Positions 15,256-23,568 are shown, counted from the first letter of the stretch. The stretch: 29,021 nt of DNA from Clostridiales bacterium (GCA_018369015.1 JAGZDD010000029.1:1-29021), one strand, 5' to 3'. Numbers and translations: made by a program. The notes: a model not told the origin generated them from the letters alone.

Positions 15256-16457
15256 CAGTCCACCAGCACCGGATTAAAGGACTCCTTCCACGGAAGGCCC
15301 CAGCGGTTTAATGCGTCCATAAAAGGATCCGGGTCAAATTCTTCGATATTATGTACTCCCGGCTTATTCCACTGTCCAGTCATCAGCAGCATTGCGCCAA
15401 TCATTGCGGGAACGCCTGTAGTATAAGCAACAGCCTGGGAACCCACCTCTTTGTAGCACTCTTCATGGTCGCAAATATTATACAGGTAATACGTCTTATC
15501 CTTTCCGTCCTTCTTTCCCCGGAAAATGCAGCCAATATTTGTCTTTCCCTTTGTACGCGGCCCAAGTGTGGACGGATCCGGCAGCACAGCCTTTAAAAAT
15601 TGAAGCGGAACAATTTCCCTGCCCTCGAACATAATCGGCTCAATCGACGTCATTCCCACATTTTCCAGGCATTTTAAATGGGTAAGATAGCTCTGCCCGA
15701 AAGTCATAAAGAAGCGGATCCGCTTAATGCCAGGGATATTTAAAGCCAGGCTTTCCAGCTCTTCATGGTGAAGCAGGTACATATCCTTTTCGCCAACGCC
15801 GTCAAAATTATAAACGCGCTTGATTTCCATAGGCTTTGTTTCTACCCAATGCCCGTCTTCCCAATAAGAACCATTGGCGGACACTTCACGGATGTTAATC
15901 TCAGGGTTAAAGTTTGTCGCAAAAGGATAGCCGTGGTCGCCGCCATTGCAATCCAGAATATCAATATAATTAATCTCATCAAATTCGTGTTTTAATGCGT
16001 AAGCGGAAAATACCCCTGTTACTCCCGGATCAAAGCCGCTTCCTAAAAGCGCGGTAATTCCAGCGGCTTCAAAGCGCCCGCGGTAGGCCCACTGCCAGCT
16101 ATATTCAAATTTTGCCGTATCTAACGGCTCATAGTTCGCTGTATCTACATAATTGGTTTTTGTCGCCAGGCAGGCCTCCATAATCGTCAAATCCTGATAA
16201 GGCAATGCCAGATTAAGTACAACGTCCGGCTTTTCTTTTGTAATCAGCGCCACAAGCTCGTCTACATTATTGGCGTCCACCTTAGCTGTCGTAATTTTTG
16301 TCTTTGTATGACCTTCAAGCTTTTCTTTAAGCGCATCGCATTTTTCTTTTGTCCGGCTGGCAATGCAAATCTCCTCAAAAACCTCACTGTTCTGGCAGCA
16401 TTTATGGATTGCTACGCTGGCAACTCCGCCGCACCCGATAATTAACGCTTTTCCCAT
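15255..16457 (-). CDS. Carboxynorspermidine/carboxyspermidine dehydrogenase (saccharopine dehydrogenase-like)
   Basis: This 400-residue protein matches the saccharopine-dehydrogenase-like enzymes that condense putrescine or diaminopropane with aspartate semialdehyde and reduce the imine with NADPH, giving carboxyspermidine or carboxynorspermidine. The N-terminal Rossmann motif is ALIIGCGGVASVAIHKC, with ASRTKEKCDAL following beta-2. DTANYEPLDTAKFEYSWQW, LLGSGFDPGVTGVFSAYA and DILDCNGGDHGYPFATNFN are characteristic. True lysine-pathway enzymes seem less likely, because the gene overlaps nspC and follows speB. The ribosome site AAAGGAGGAAAA precedes the ATG by a good distance. With putrescine produced by SpeA and SpeB in the same operon, carboxyspermidine is the likely product. 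Confidence 0.92.
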   Translation of the reverse strand: MGKALIIGCGGVASVAIHKCCQNSEVFEEICIASRTKEKCDALKEKLEGHTKTKITTAKVDANNVDELVALITKEKPDVVLNLALPYQDLTIMEACLATKTNYVDTANYEPLDTAKFEYSWQWAYRGRFEAAGITALLGSGFDPGVTGVFSAYALKHEFDEINYIDILDCNGGDHGYPFATNFNPEINIREVSANGSYWEDGHWVETKPMEIKRVYNFDGVGEKDMYLLHHEELESLALNIPGIKRIRFFMTFGQSYLTHLKCLENVGMTSIEPIMFEGREIVPLQFLKAVLPDPSTLGPRTKGKTNIGCIFRGKKDGKDKTYYLYNICDHEECYKEVGSQAVAYTTGVPAMIGAMLLMTGQWNKPGVHNIEEFDPDPFMDALNRWGLPWKESFNPVLVD

Positions 16458-16498
16458 AATATTTTCCTCCTTTTGGCCTTTCTTCGGCCCCTTTTATT

Positions 16499-17353
16499 CT
16501 AATGGCACAAAGCCAGCAGCATCTCGCGCACAAGCTTACAGGCAACCATTGTCGACGCCCCGCTGGAATCGTAATGAGGGCTTAGTTCATTGACATCGCA
16601 GGCAATAACATTGGCATTTTCACATACAAAGGTTACGGCCCGGCGCAATTGTTCAAAGCTTACGCCTCCCGGCTCCGGCGTTCCTGTTCCAGGAAACACG
16701 CCTGGGTCAAGAACATCCAGATCCACCGTAAAATAAACCGGGCGGCGGCCAAGCGATTTTACAGTATCTTCCAGGCCATCCAGACAAAAACGTTTTGTCG
16801 TTACATGGTCTTTTCCCCATAAAAATTCCTCCCGGTCGCCAGAACGTATACCAAATTGAAAAATACGCCCGTCGCCCACAAGCTCCCAGCAGCGGCGCAA
16901 AACGCAGGCGTGGGACAGGCTTGCGCCTAAATACTCGTTCCGCAAATCCGCATGGGCGTCAAAATGGATCACCGCTATATCCGGGTAAGCCCTTACCGCC
17001 TCACGAAAGGCGCCCAGAGTTACAAGATGTTCCCCGCCCAGCATAAACGGCAGCTTTCCCGCCTCAATAATTTCTCTTGTCTGCATGGAAATATCACTGA
17101 GGGCAAGCTCTGTATTTCCAAAGCTAAGCTCCAAATCCCCGCAGTCGTGTACGGGGGTGTCAATCAAATCTTTGTCCTGATAAGGGCTATAGCTTTCAAG
17201 CCCAAAAGACTCCCGGCGTATGGCGCTGCTCCCGAAGCGGGTTCCCGGCCGGTAGGAGGTCGTGGAATCAAAGGGCGCCCCAAACAGTACAACACGCGCT
17301 TTGTCAAACGCTTTGTCACATTCGAGAAAGGTTTCTACATTGCTACTCAACAT
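16499..17353 (-). CDS. speB: Agmatinase
   Basis: This 284-residue enzyme of the ureohydrolase family splits agmatine into putrescine and urea using two manganese ions. Metal motifs are complete: GGEH at 106-109, DAHAD at 132-136, and DLDVLDP at 211-217. The N-terminal GAPFDSTTSYRPGTRFGSSAIR is typical of agmatinases and differs from arginase. The start overlaps the 3' end of speE by 11 bases, showing close coupling. Its position after an arginine-decarboxylase-type gene completes an arginine to agmatine to putrescine route. Formiminoglutamase and guanidinobutyrase share this fold, but the neighbours favour agmatinase. Confidence 0.95.
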   Translation of the reverse strand: MLSSNVETFLECDKAFDKARVVLFGAPFDSTTSYRPGTRFGSSAIRRESFGLESYSPYQDKDLIDTPVHDCGDLELSFGNTELALSDISMQTREIIEAGKLPFMLGGEHLVTLGAFREAVRAYPDIAVIHFDAHADLRNEYLGASLSHACVLRRCWELVGDGRIFQFGIRSGDREEFLWGKDHVTTKRFCLDGLEDTVKSLGRRPVYFTVDLDVLDPGVFPGTGTPEPGGVSFEQLRRAVTFVCENANVIACDVNELSPHYDSSGASTMVACKLVREMLLALCH

Positions 17354-18197
17354 TTTCTAATAATTCCTCCACATAGGCCGGCAAATAAAACGCTCCCTTA
17401 TGAAGGGTTGTCGTATAGTACCGGCATTTTAAGTTTCTCTGTTTCCACTCATCCTCTCTGAGGTCCTTCAGCGGATGATATTTTTTCGACGCAAAGCCAA
17501 ACAGCCAGTGGCCCGACGGGTAGGTCGGTATATGCGCCTGATACACCCGGCTCACCGGAAATGACTCTACAATCCGCTTATGTGCCCGCTGGCAGGCTGT
17601 AGCGTCCTCAGGATAAAACGGGCTCTCATGCTGATTCACCATAATTCCGTCAGACTTTAACGCCTTATAGCAGTTCCCGTAAAATTCCCGGGTAAACAGC
17701 CCCTCGCCAGGCCCAAAGGGGTCTGTAGAATCTACAATAATTAAGTCATATTTATCATTGCAGGAGCGGATAAACCGCAGCCCGTCCTCATAAAAAATAT
17801 GTACCCGCTCATCATCCAGCCATTTTCCGGCAGTTTTTGGCAAATATTCCCTGCACACCTTAACAACCTGGGAATCAATTTCTGCCATATCAATATTTTC
17901 AATATCCTGGTACCGCGCCAGCTCCCGGATAACGCCGCCATCCCCGGCCCCAATGACAAGAACATTCTTTACACAGGGGTGGACCGCCATAGGCACATGG
18001 GTAATCATTTCATGGTAAATAAATTCATCCTTTTCTGTCAGCATCATATAACCGTCCAGCGTAAGAAAACGCCCAAATTCCGGCGACTCAAAAACATCAA
18101 TGCGCTGAAACTCACTTTGCCCGCTATAAAGCTGCCGGTTCACCCGTATCGACATTTTTACATTTTCCGTATGGTTTTCCGAAAACCAAAATTCCAT
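17343..18197 (-). CDS. speE: Spermidine synthase
   Basis: This 284-residue aminopropyltransferase moves the aminopropyl group of decarboxylated S-adenosylmethionine to putrescine. The nucleotide-binding loop is VLVIGAGDGGVIREL (79-92), with GAGDGG where many members have GGGDGG. An acidic ribose-binding segment MAEIDSQVV follows. The catalytic aspartate region is IIVDSTDPFGPG (153-164). The N-terminal beta-strand domain MEFWFSENHTENVKMSIRV is standard. The start lies 107 bases after the speA stop, in a gap with a GCCGC...GCGGC hairpin. The decarboxylated AdoMet comes from SpeD, encoded first in the operon. Confidence 0.95.
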   Translation of the reverse strand: MEFWFSENHTENVKMSIRVNRQLYSGQSEFQRIDVFESPEFGRFLTLDGYMMLTEKDEFIYHEMITHVPMAVHPCVKNVLVIGAGDGGVIRELARYQDIENIDMAEIDSQVVKVCREYLPKTAGKWLDDERVHIFYEDGLRFIRSCNDKYDLIIVDSTDPFGPGEGLFTREFYGNCYKALKSDGIMVNQHESPFYPEDATACQRAHKRIVESFPVSRVYQAHIPTYPSGHWLFGFASKKYHPLKDLREDEWKQRNLKCRYYTTTLHKGAFYLPAYVEELLENVE

Positions 18198-18304
18198 CCT
18201 GACACCTCGCTTTTTATGTCACAGTTCAGATACTTAAGCCCAATCATGTTTTTACGCCGCAAACAGCAGGTGCCTGCGGCCAAACCGTCAACAGCAGCCT
18301 GTGA

Positions 18305-19753
18305 CTACTTTATCACATTCAGCCGTTCAATCCGGGGATCCTGCGGCCCGGTCATAGAACAGCCTTTTTCTTTCGCATAAAGTATATAATCAATAATTGG
18401 CCGGGTAATGCGTTCCCCCGGCGCCAAAATAGGGATTCCCGGCGGATAGCACATAACAAATTCACTGCATATCCATCCTCCCGCCTCCTCAAGCTTTAAA
18501 GATACCTTATCCGCATAAAAAGCGTCCTGGGGAGAAACGGCCACCTCCGGCTCAATATACTCCTGGCTCATCAGGCTTACCTTGTCTTTGGCAAAGCGCC
18601 GCCGTACCTCTGCCATAGCGCTCACAAGACGTTCTATATCCCTGGCCCGGTCGCCAATAGAAATATAGGCCAATATATTTCCTAAATCGCCAAACTCAAT
18701 TTGTATATCATATTCATCCCGGAGAAGATCATAAACCTCAATCCCTGCAAGCCCTATATTAAGAGTATTGACCGACAGCTTCGTTATATCAAAATCAAAA
18801 ACGCTGTCGCCATTGCATAGTTCTTTAGAAAATGCATAATAATCTCCGATACGGTTGATTTCCTCTCTTGCATACTCCGCCATACGGCATACTTCCCCAA
18901 AGGCTTCGCGGCCCCTAAGGGCCAGGTTCCTTCTGGAAATGTCCAGACTTGACAAAAGCAGGTAGGACGCGCTCGTCGTCTGTGTCAGATTGATAATCTG
19001 GCGCACATAGCCTTCCGACATCGTATGCCCTGTCAGCAAAACAGAGCTTTGCGTCAGGCTTCCCCCGGACTTATGCATGGAAACCGCTGCCATATCCGCG
19101 CCTGCTGCCATGGCAGAAACCGGCATATTTTCACCAAAGTAAAAATGGGTACCGTGGGCTTCATCCACAAGACAGTACATACCGTATTTATGGGCAATCT
19201 TAACAATGGATCTTAAGTCTGAACAAATGCCATAATATGTCGGATTATTTACAAATATTGCCTTCGCGTCAGGATTTTCACGGATTGCCCGCTCTACCTG
19301 AGCTACGCTCATCCCTAAAGGAATACCAAGCTCCTCATTACATTCAGGGTTCACATACACAGGAACGGCGCCGCACAGCACCATGGCGCACATAACGCTC
19401 CGGTGGACATTGCGCGGAAGAATTATTTTCTCTCCCCGTTTGGCTACGGACAGCACCATGGCCTGCACCGCGCTTGTCGTTCCCCCGACCATTAAAAACG
19501 CATGTGCCGCGCCAAATGCCGAAGCCGCCAGCATTTCCGCCTCGCGGATGACAGAAACCGGATGGCACAGGTTATCCAGAGGCTTCATGGAATTGACATC
19601 CATCCCAACGCAGCGCTCCCCTAAAAGCGCCGAAAGCTCCGGATTGCCCCGGCCCCGCTTGTGTCCAGGCACATCAAAGGGCACAACTCTCATTTTGCGA
19701 AATTCTTCAAGCGCCTCGTAAATCGGCGCTCTCTCTTGAGAAAGCATTTCCAC
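18305..19753 (-). CDS. speA: Arginine decarboxylase, PLP fold I (Orn/Lys/Arg decarboxylase family)
   Basis: This 482-residue protein is the Bacillus-type short member of the Orn/Lys/Arg decarboxylase family, which lacks the long receiver domain of the inducible E. coli enzymes. It begins with PFDVPGHKRGRGNPEL, a family hallmark. The PLP-binding lysine is K228 in SMHKSGGSLTQSS, with DEAHGTH at 197-203. The C-terminal domain has YPPGIPILAPGERIT. Substrate choice between arginine and lysine cannot be settled from sequence, but the agmatinase gene two places downstream argues for arginine, giving agmatine. The GTG start at 19753 follows AAAGGAGGGG with good spacing; an ATG two codons later is too far. 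The ribosome site abuts the last copy, in transcript order, of the 51-bp hairpin repeat. Confidence 0.92.
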   Translation of the reverse strand: MEMLSQERAPIYEALEEFRKMRVVPFDVPGHKRGRGNPELSALLGERCVGMDVNSMKPLDNLCHPVSVIREAEMLAASAFGAAHAFLMVGGTTSAVQAMVLSVAKRGEKIILPRNVHRSVMCAMVLCGAVPVYVNPECNEELGIPLGMSVAQVERAIRENPDAKAIFVNNPTYYGICSDLRSIVKIAHKYGMYCLVDEAHGTHFYFGENMPVSAMAAGADMAAVSMHKSGGSLTQSSVLLTGHTMSEGYVRQIINLTQTTSASYLLLSSLDISRRNLALRGREAFGEVCRMAEYAREEINRIGDYYAFSKELCNGDSVFDFDITKLSVNTLNIGLAGIEVYDLLRDEYDIQIEFGDLGNILAYISIGDRARDIERLVSAMAEVRRRFAKDKVSLMSQEYIEPEVAVSPQDAFYADKVSLKLEEAGGWICSEFVMCYPPGIPILAPGERITRPIIDYILYAKEKGCSMTGPQDPRIERLNVIK

Positions 19754-19764
19754 AGGCCCCCTCC

Positions 19765-19917
19765 TTTCCTCTATTTGCTGTGTTTCTCACAGCATCAGGT
19801 TATCCCCTTGCGGGGTTTCCTCTATTTGCTGTGTTTCTCACAGCATCAGGTTATCCCCTTGCGGGGTTTCCTCTATTTGCCGTGTTTCTCACGGCATCAG
19901 GTTATCCCCTTGCGGGG
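19765..19917 (-). repeat. Three-copy 51-bp tandem hairpin repeat between speD and speA
   Basis: Copies lie at 19765-19815, 19816-19866 and 19867-19917. On the transcribed strand each unit forms CCCC-GCAA-GGGG, a stem capped by a GNRA-type loop, then GCTGTG-AGAAA-CACAGC. The copy nearest speD has GCCGTG with CACGGC, so both arms changed together and the stem is kept. The array fills the speD-speA spacer and ends at the speA ribosome site. It is not a CRISPR array: units abut with no unique spacers. Confidence 0.9.
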
Positions 19918-19930
19918 CTTCAGAACTTTC

Positions 19931-20689
19931 TTAATAAATGTTTCTGCCGCTGAAAATCTCAATCATTTCCCGACGCAGATTATTCATAATCTCCAGTCGG
20001 GTCTTTGGCGGCAGCTCGTAAATATCTGTCTTAAACAAATAATTTTGCAAATCAATTTCCTTAATCATCATTTTCGTATGAAAAATGTTTGAATCATACA
20101 CGTTCATATCTACAGTATCGTAACGGAGCAATGTTTCCGGCGAAATGTAATCCTGAATTGAAGTTACCTTATGATCCAAAAACAGCTTTTTTCCGTTGAC
20201 ATCTCTTGTAAACCCCCGCACACGGTAGTCCATTGTAATAATATCCGAGTCAAATGAGGAAATAAGATAATCCAATGTGGACAGCGGCGTAATTTCCCCG
20301 CAGGTTGCCACATCGATATCGACCCTGAAGGTTGCCAGGCAGGTTTCCGGATGATATTCTGGATAAGTGTGTACCGTTACATGGCTCTTATCTAAATGCG
20401 CAAGCTGTATGCGCCCGGCAGGCTTCATGGAGCCTTCGGCAATCAGAATCGCCACAGAAGCCCCCTGAGGTTCGTAATCCTGTTTTGCAATATTAAGGAC
20501 AGTTGCTCCAATCATATCGGTTAAGTCCGTCAAAATTTTAGTCAGTCGCTCTGAATTGTACTGAGCGTCAATATAAGCAATATAATCCCTCTGCTCCCTT
20601 GGCGTTTTGGCATAGCATACATCATAAATATTAAAGCTTAAAGCTTTTGTCAGATTATTAAAACCATATAATTTAAGCTTTTCCTCCAT
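19931..20689 (-). CDS. speD: S-adenosylmethionine decarboxylase proenzyme, E. coli-like class
   Basis: This 252-residue proenzyme cuts itself to make a pyruvoyl group and then decarboxylates AdoMet, supplying the aminopropyl donor. The cleavage motif is LDKSHVTVHTYPE, with the bond between K101 and S102. The length and YGFNNLTKALSFNIYDVCYA start match the larger E. coli-like bacterial class and not the short, about 120-residue, Bacillus/Thermotoga class. The ribosome site GGGAGGTAAGG precedes the ATG. It is the first gene of the polyamine operon, about 200 bases downstream of a predicted promoter and 84 bases after an intrinsic terminator, which suggests attenuation control. Confidence 0.95.
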   Translation of the reverse strand: MEEKLKLYGFNNLTKALSFNIYDVCYAKTPREQRDYIAYIDAQYNSERLTKILTDLTDMIGATVLNIAKQDYEPQGASVAILIAEGSMKPAGRIQLAHLDKSHVTVHTYPEYHPETCLATFRVDIDVATCGEITPLSTLDYLISSFDSDIITMDYRVRGFTRDVNGKKLFLDHKVTSIQDYISPETLLRYDTVDMNVYDSNIFHTKMMIKEIDLQNYLFKTDIYELPPKTRLEIMNNLRREMIEIFSGRNIY

Positions 20690-20772
20690 AATCCTTACCT
20701 CCCGGCAAAATATAATAAACAGTGCTTTTTATATTTTTGTTTTACAGGAAACCTGATTGAATTTCTTTTAAC

Positions 20773-20813
20773 AAAAAAAGCAAGCAGAATATGTTCCACA
20801 TCCTACTTGCTTT
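20773..20813 (-). terminator. Intrinsic terminator in the speD leader
   Basis: On the minus strand a stem of about 13 pairs (AAAGCAAGTAGGA with TTCTGCTTGCTTT, two wobble pairs) is followed by seven T. It lies downstream of the predicted promoter and 84 bases before the speD start. It can act as an attenuator of the polyamine operon, or end an upstream RNA. Confidence 0.8.
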
Positions 20814-20833
20814 AAAAATCCAATATAAATAAA

Positions 20834-20897
20834 CATAAAAACCTGTTCCCAGCTAAAAACCATAACACCCCCGGGTTGCCAGGGTGCCTGCTTTATG
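20834..20897 (-). promoter_or_regulatory. Folded leader element before the speD attenuator
   Basis: On the minus strand CATAAA (20897-20892) can pair with TTTATG (20839-20834), enclosing a CACCC...GGGTG hairpin with a CAAC loop region and a CTG-GGAA-CAG stem-loop. The position between promoter and terminator is typical of a riboswitch or attenuator aptamer. I do not recognise it as a known class. Confidence 0.4.
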
Positions 20898-20900
20898 CTA

Positions 20901-20908
20901 ATTATACA
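20901..20908 (-). promoter_or_regulatory. Extended -10 of the speD operon promoter
   Basis: The minus strand reads TGTATAAT, an extended -10. No good -35 lies 17 bases upstream. Transcription would begin near 20895, giving a leader of about 205 nt with a hairpin element and a terminator. Confidence 0.5.
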
Positions 20909-20934
20909 GATTCCAATATTTCTTAATTTTATAT

Positions 20935-21198
20935 GGATTCCTTCACTCAGAGTCTATATAGCAAATATCTCACTTTTACTACTCTTATTGACCGTTTCAC
21001 AAGTTGATGTGCGCAAGCGCGCTGGTTATAAAGTAACCAACTTATAAAATTTGAGCTTTTAACTCAATCAATAAGGCAACAATTGTTGCCAATCGGCAGT
21101 TGACCCGGCTGTCCGTATGGCCTTAACCCATAATGTTATCGAATAGATAACGGGTGGTCAAAAAAGAATATTTGCATGGAAACTCTGTAAGGAAATCC
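20935..21198. ncRNA. Candidate structured RNA or MITE-like element, about 264 bp
   Basis: The two ends pair in register: GGATTCC with GGAAATCC, CAGAGT with ACTCTG, GCAAATAT with ATATTTGC, and TTGACC with GGTCAA. Inside are a three-arm fold at 21001-21043 (AAGTTG...CAACTT around GCGC-AAGC-GCGC and GTTA/TAAC hairpins), a perfect 16-bp palindrome at 21075-21090, and GTTATC/GATAAC. It fills most of the 686-bp gap between speD and the PARG gene. Strand is unclear. I could not match it to 6S RNA, tmRNA, RNase P or SRP RNA. Confidence 0.4.
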
Positions 21199-21299
21199 CA
21201 TGACACGCTCATTCTATTATATTTTCCGAAAATTGTCAATAATTATTATCAAATAGTTTTTATCCTCAGCCGCATAGCTGAATAATTACGCCATACGGC

Positions 21300-21329
21300 T
21301 TGTTTTTCCTAATATATCTCTGCTAAAAT
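21300..21329 (+). promoter_or_regulatory. Likely promoter of the PARG-ARH gene
   Basis: TTGTTT (21300-21305), an 18-base spacer and TAAAAT (21324-21329) lie about 45 bases before the start codon. The match is moderate. Confidence 0.45.
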
Positions 21330-21375
21330 ATATTCATACAGCAACATATTTTATGATTTTTAAAGGAGGGTATTT

Positions 21376-23568
21376 ATGATTTCATATGAAGCACAGCGCG
21401 AAAAAAATATAGAGCTTTTAGATGATACGCTGCACATCACCTCACAAGGCAGCTACACCGTTCCCTCAGACAGCAGGCATACCCCCCAGCCAGCTTCACA
21501 AGACGGAAAAAAAGCCATATTCCTGGAACATTCCTATGAAGAATTGTGCCAAGCCAGTGTCCTTTTTGAAAATGATGTCACCGGCCTGGCAAGCCAGCCG
21601 CTTCCAGGCTCTTTTAAGGATTCTTCCTTCCAGCGCTGCCGCTTTTGCGTTGAAAATACAGACTCCTTCCAGGCGGCCGTGAGTCTCTATGAAAAAAATT
21701 TTTATGACACTGAAGAAGGAAACGAAAAAATCCTTGTCCTGAATTTTGCCAATCCGGTACATCCCGGCGGCGGTGTCCGCCGGGGCGCAAAGGCCCAGGA
21801 GGAAGATTTATGCCGCCAGAGTACGCTCCTTGCTTCTCTGGAAAGCAAGGACGCCCGGCCCTATTACGAATATCATCAAAGCCAAAATAGCCGCTATAGC
21901 TCTGACGCAATGATTTTTTCTCCAAATGTAGAAATTATCCGCAATTCCTATGGACAGCTCAGGAAAGTACCTACGCCCATAGCTGTTCTTACCTGCGCGG
22001 CCCCAATGCTTGGCCGCTCCCTGCGACATTCCGGTGAAATGCCTAGTCATAAAGATACCGCATCGCTGGAAGCCCTTCTCTTCCGGCGAATCTGCGGTAT
22101 TTTGCGGGCCGCCAGATTTTACGGCTGTCGATATCTGGTGCTTGGCGCCTGGGGCTGCGGAGCCTTCGGTAATGACGCTCAAATGATTGCAAACCTTTTT
22201 TATAAAGCATTCAAGGAGCTGCGTTTAAAAGACACAAAGCCTGAATACTACTTCCGGCAGGTTGTTTTCGCCGTTCTCGACCATTCTGGCAGCCAATATA
22301 ACTATAAAAGCTTTTTAAAATATTTTGAAAATTATTACAAAGACAGCGGCACACCTGAAATACAGGAAGCCAAGAGCAATATTGAAATTAATGAGAAATG
22401 GCAGGACAAAATACGCGGCAGCCTTATAGGCGGAGCCATTGGCGACGCTCTGGGCTATCCGGTCGAATTTTTGACAGCAAAAGAAATCCTTCATACTTAC
22501 GGCGAAAAAGGCATCACAAAATACGAGCTTCACCCTGACAGCGGTATGGCTCTGATTTCCGACGATACTCAAATGACTTTATTTACAGCTAACGGTATTT
22601 TATTCGGCATGACCCGGGGAGCAATGCGGGGAATTATGGGGCCGATTGAGTCTTATGTTTATAACGCCTATCAGGACTGGCTTTATACCCAGACAGCGCC
22701 TTCGGGCAAAGAGGTCCGGATAACAGCAAAAAAATCTTTTTCCAGGCAACGGCGGACAGAGTCGCCTGTTCCCAAGGCAAACTGCCATTATAGCTGGCTC
22801 CTGGCAAAGCCTGAGCTATTCAGCCAACGCGCCCCGGGAAATACCTGTATAAGCGCGCTAAAAGAACACGCTCCCGGAAGTATTGAAAACCCGATCAATC
22901 ACAGTAAAGGCTGCGGCGGTATTATGCGTGTCGCGCCCGTCGCCCTGTACTATAAAAATCCAAGAAATATTTTAGAAACAGCATTGACCGGGGCAAAAGT
23001 CTGTGCGCTGACCCACGGACATCCCCTGGGCTATATGTCCGGCGCCGCCCTTGTCTATGTCATTAACCGTATTGTTTACGGCGGCTGCCCAAACGGCAGC
23101 ACACTGTACTGTATTGTTGGGGAAATGCGCCAGGCGCTTTTTAAGATTTTCCCAGAAGAGCCTTATCTTCACCGCCTTCTGTCCGCCATCGATAAAGCTG
23201 TAGAGATGTCAAAAAATACCCTGCCCGATGAAAAAAATCTGCTTTCTCTCGGACAGGGCTGGGTCGCCGAGGAAACCTTGGCCATTGCCCTTTATTGCAG
23301 CCTGAAATATCAAAATGATTTTTCCAGGGCGCTCATTGTTTCTGTAAATCACAGCGGCGACAGCGATTCTACAGGCGCCGTCACCGGAAACATCATGGGA
23401 GCCATTGTGGGATATTCCAATATTCCCCGTCAGTGGAAGCGGCGCCTTGAGCTTCATAAAACAATAATTGAAATTGCCGATGACCTGTGCCACGAGTGCC
23501 AGATGTCTGAATACGGCGACTATGACGATGTGGCTTGGCGGCGGAAGTATATTGAATGTATAGTGTAA
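21376..23568 (+). CDS. Fused bacterial PARG macrodomain and ADP-ribosylglycohydrolase
   Basis: This 730-residue protein joins two unrelated ADP-ribose-removing folds. Residues about 1-320 are a microbial-type poly(ADP-ribose) glycohydrolase (TIGR02452/DUF2263-like macrodomain), with NFANPVHPGGGVRRGAKAQEE at 123-143 giving the diagnostic GGG...QEE catalytic loop, and GAWGCGAFGNDA at 257-268. Residues about 343-720 are an ADP-ribosylglycohydrolase (DraG/ARH family), with IRGSLIGGAIGDALGYPVEF, SDDT at 395-398, and SGDSDSTG at 660-667 as metal ligands. The first class cuts ribose-ribose or terminal ester bonds; the second removes ADP-ribose from arginine, serine or other sites. AAAGGAGGG precedes the ATG. 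No ADP-ribosyltransferase or toxin is beside it. No signal peptide is present, so it acts in the cytoplasm. Confidence 0.93.
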   Translation: MISYEAQREKNIELLDDTLHITSQGSYTVPSDSRHTPQPASQDGKKAIFLEHSYEELCQASVLFENDVTGLASQPLPGSFKDSSFQRCRFCVENTDSFQAAVSLYEKNFYDTEEGNEKILVLNFANPVHPGGGVRRGAKAQEEDLCRQSTLLASLESKDARPYYEYHQSQNSRYSSDAMIFSPNVEIIRNSYGQLRKVPTPIAVLTCAAPMLGRSLRHSGEMPSHKDTASLEALLFRRICGILRAARFYGCRYLVLGAWGCGAFGNDAQMIANLFYKAFKELRLKDTKPEYYFRQVVFAVLDHSGSQYNYKSFLKYFENYYKDSGTPEIQEAKSNIEINEKWQDKIRGSLIGGAIGDALGYPVEFLTAKEILHTYGEKGITKYELHPDSGMALISDDTQMTLFTANGILFGMTRGAMRGIMGPIESYVYNAYQDWLYTQTAPSGKEVRITAKKSFSRQRRTESPVPKANCHYSWLLAKPELFSQRAPGNTCISALKEHAPGSIENPINHSKGCGGIMRVAPVALYYKNPRNILETALTGAKVCALTHGHPLGYMSGAALVYVINRIVYGGCPNGSTLYCIVGEMRQALFKIFPEEPYLHRLLSAIDKAVEMSKNTLPDEKNLLSLGQGWVAEETLAIALYCSLKYQNDFSRALIVSVNHSGDSDSTGAVTGNIMGAIVGYSNIPRQWKRRLELHKTIIEIADDLCHECQMSEYGDYDDVAWRRKYIECIV

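Noticed and set aside
19765..19917. CRISPR array
   Set aside because: Units are directly adjacent at 51 bp with no unique spacers, and no cas gene is present.
19661..20092. Rightward 143-codon frame with a repeated 17-residue peptide
   Set aside because: The repeat arises because the 51-bp unit is divisible by three. The frame opposes two solid genes and has no convincing start.
20776..21200. tmRNA, RNase P RNA, 6S RNA or SRP RNA
   Set aside because: Diagnostic cores recalled for these RNAs (tmRNA ends, GAGGAAAGTCC of RNase P, the SRP GGAAG loop) are absent; 6S cannot be fully excluded by eye.
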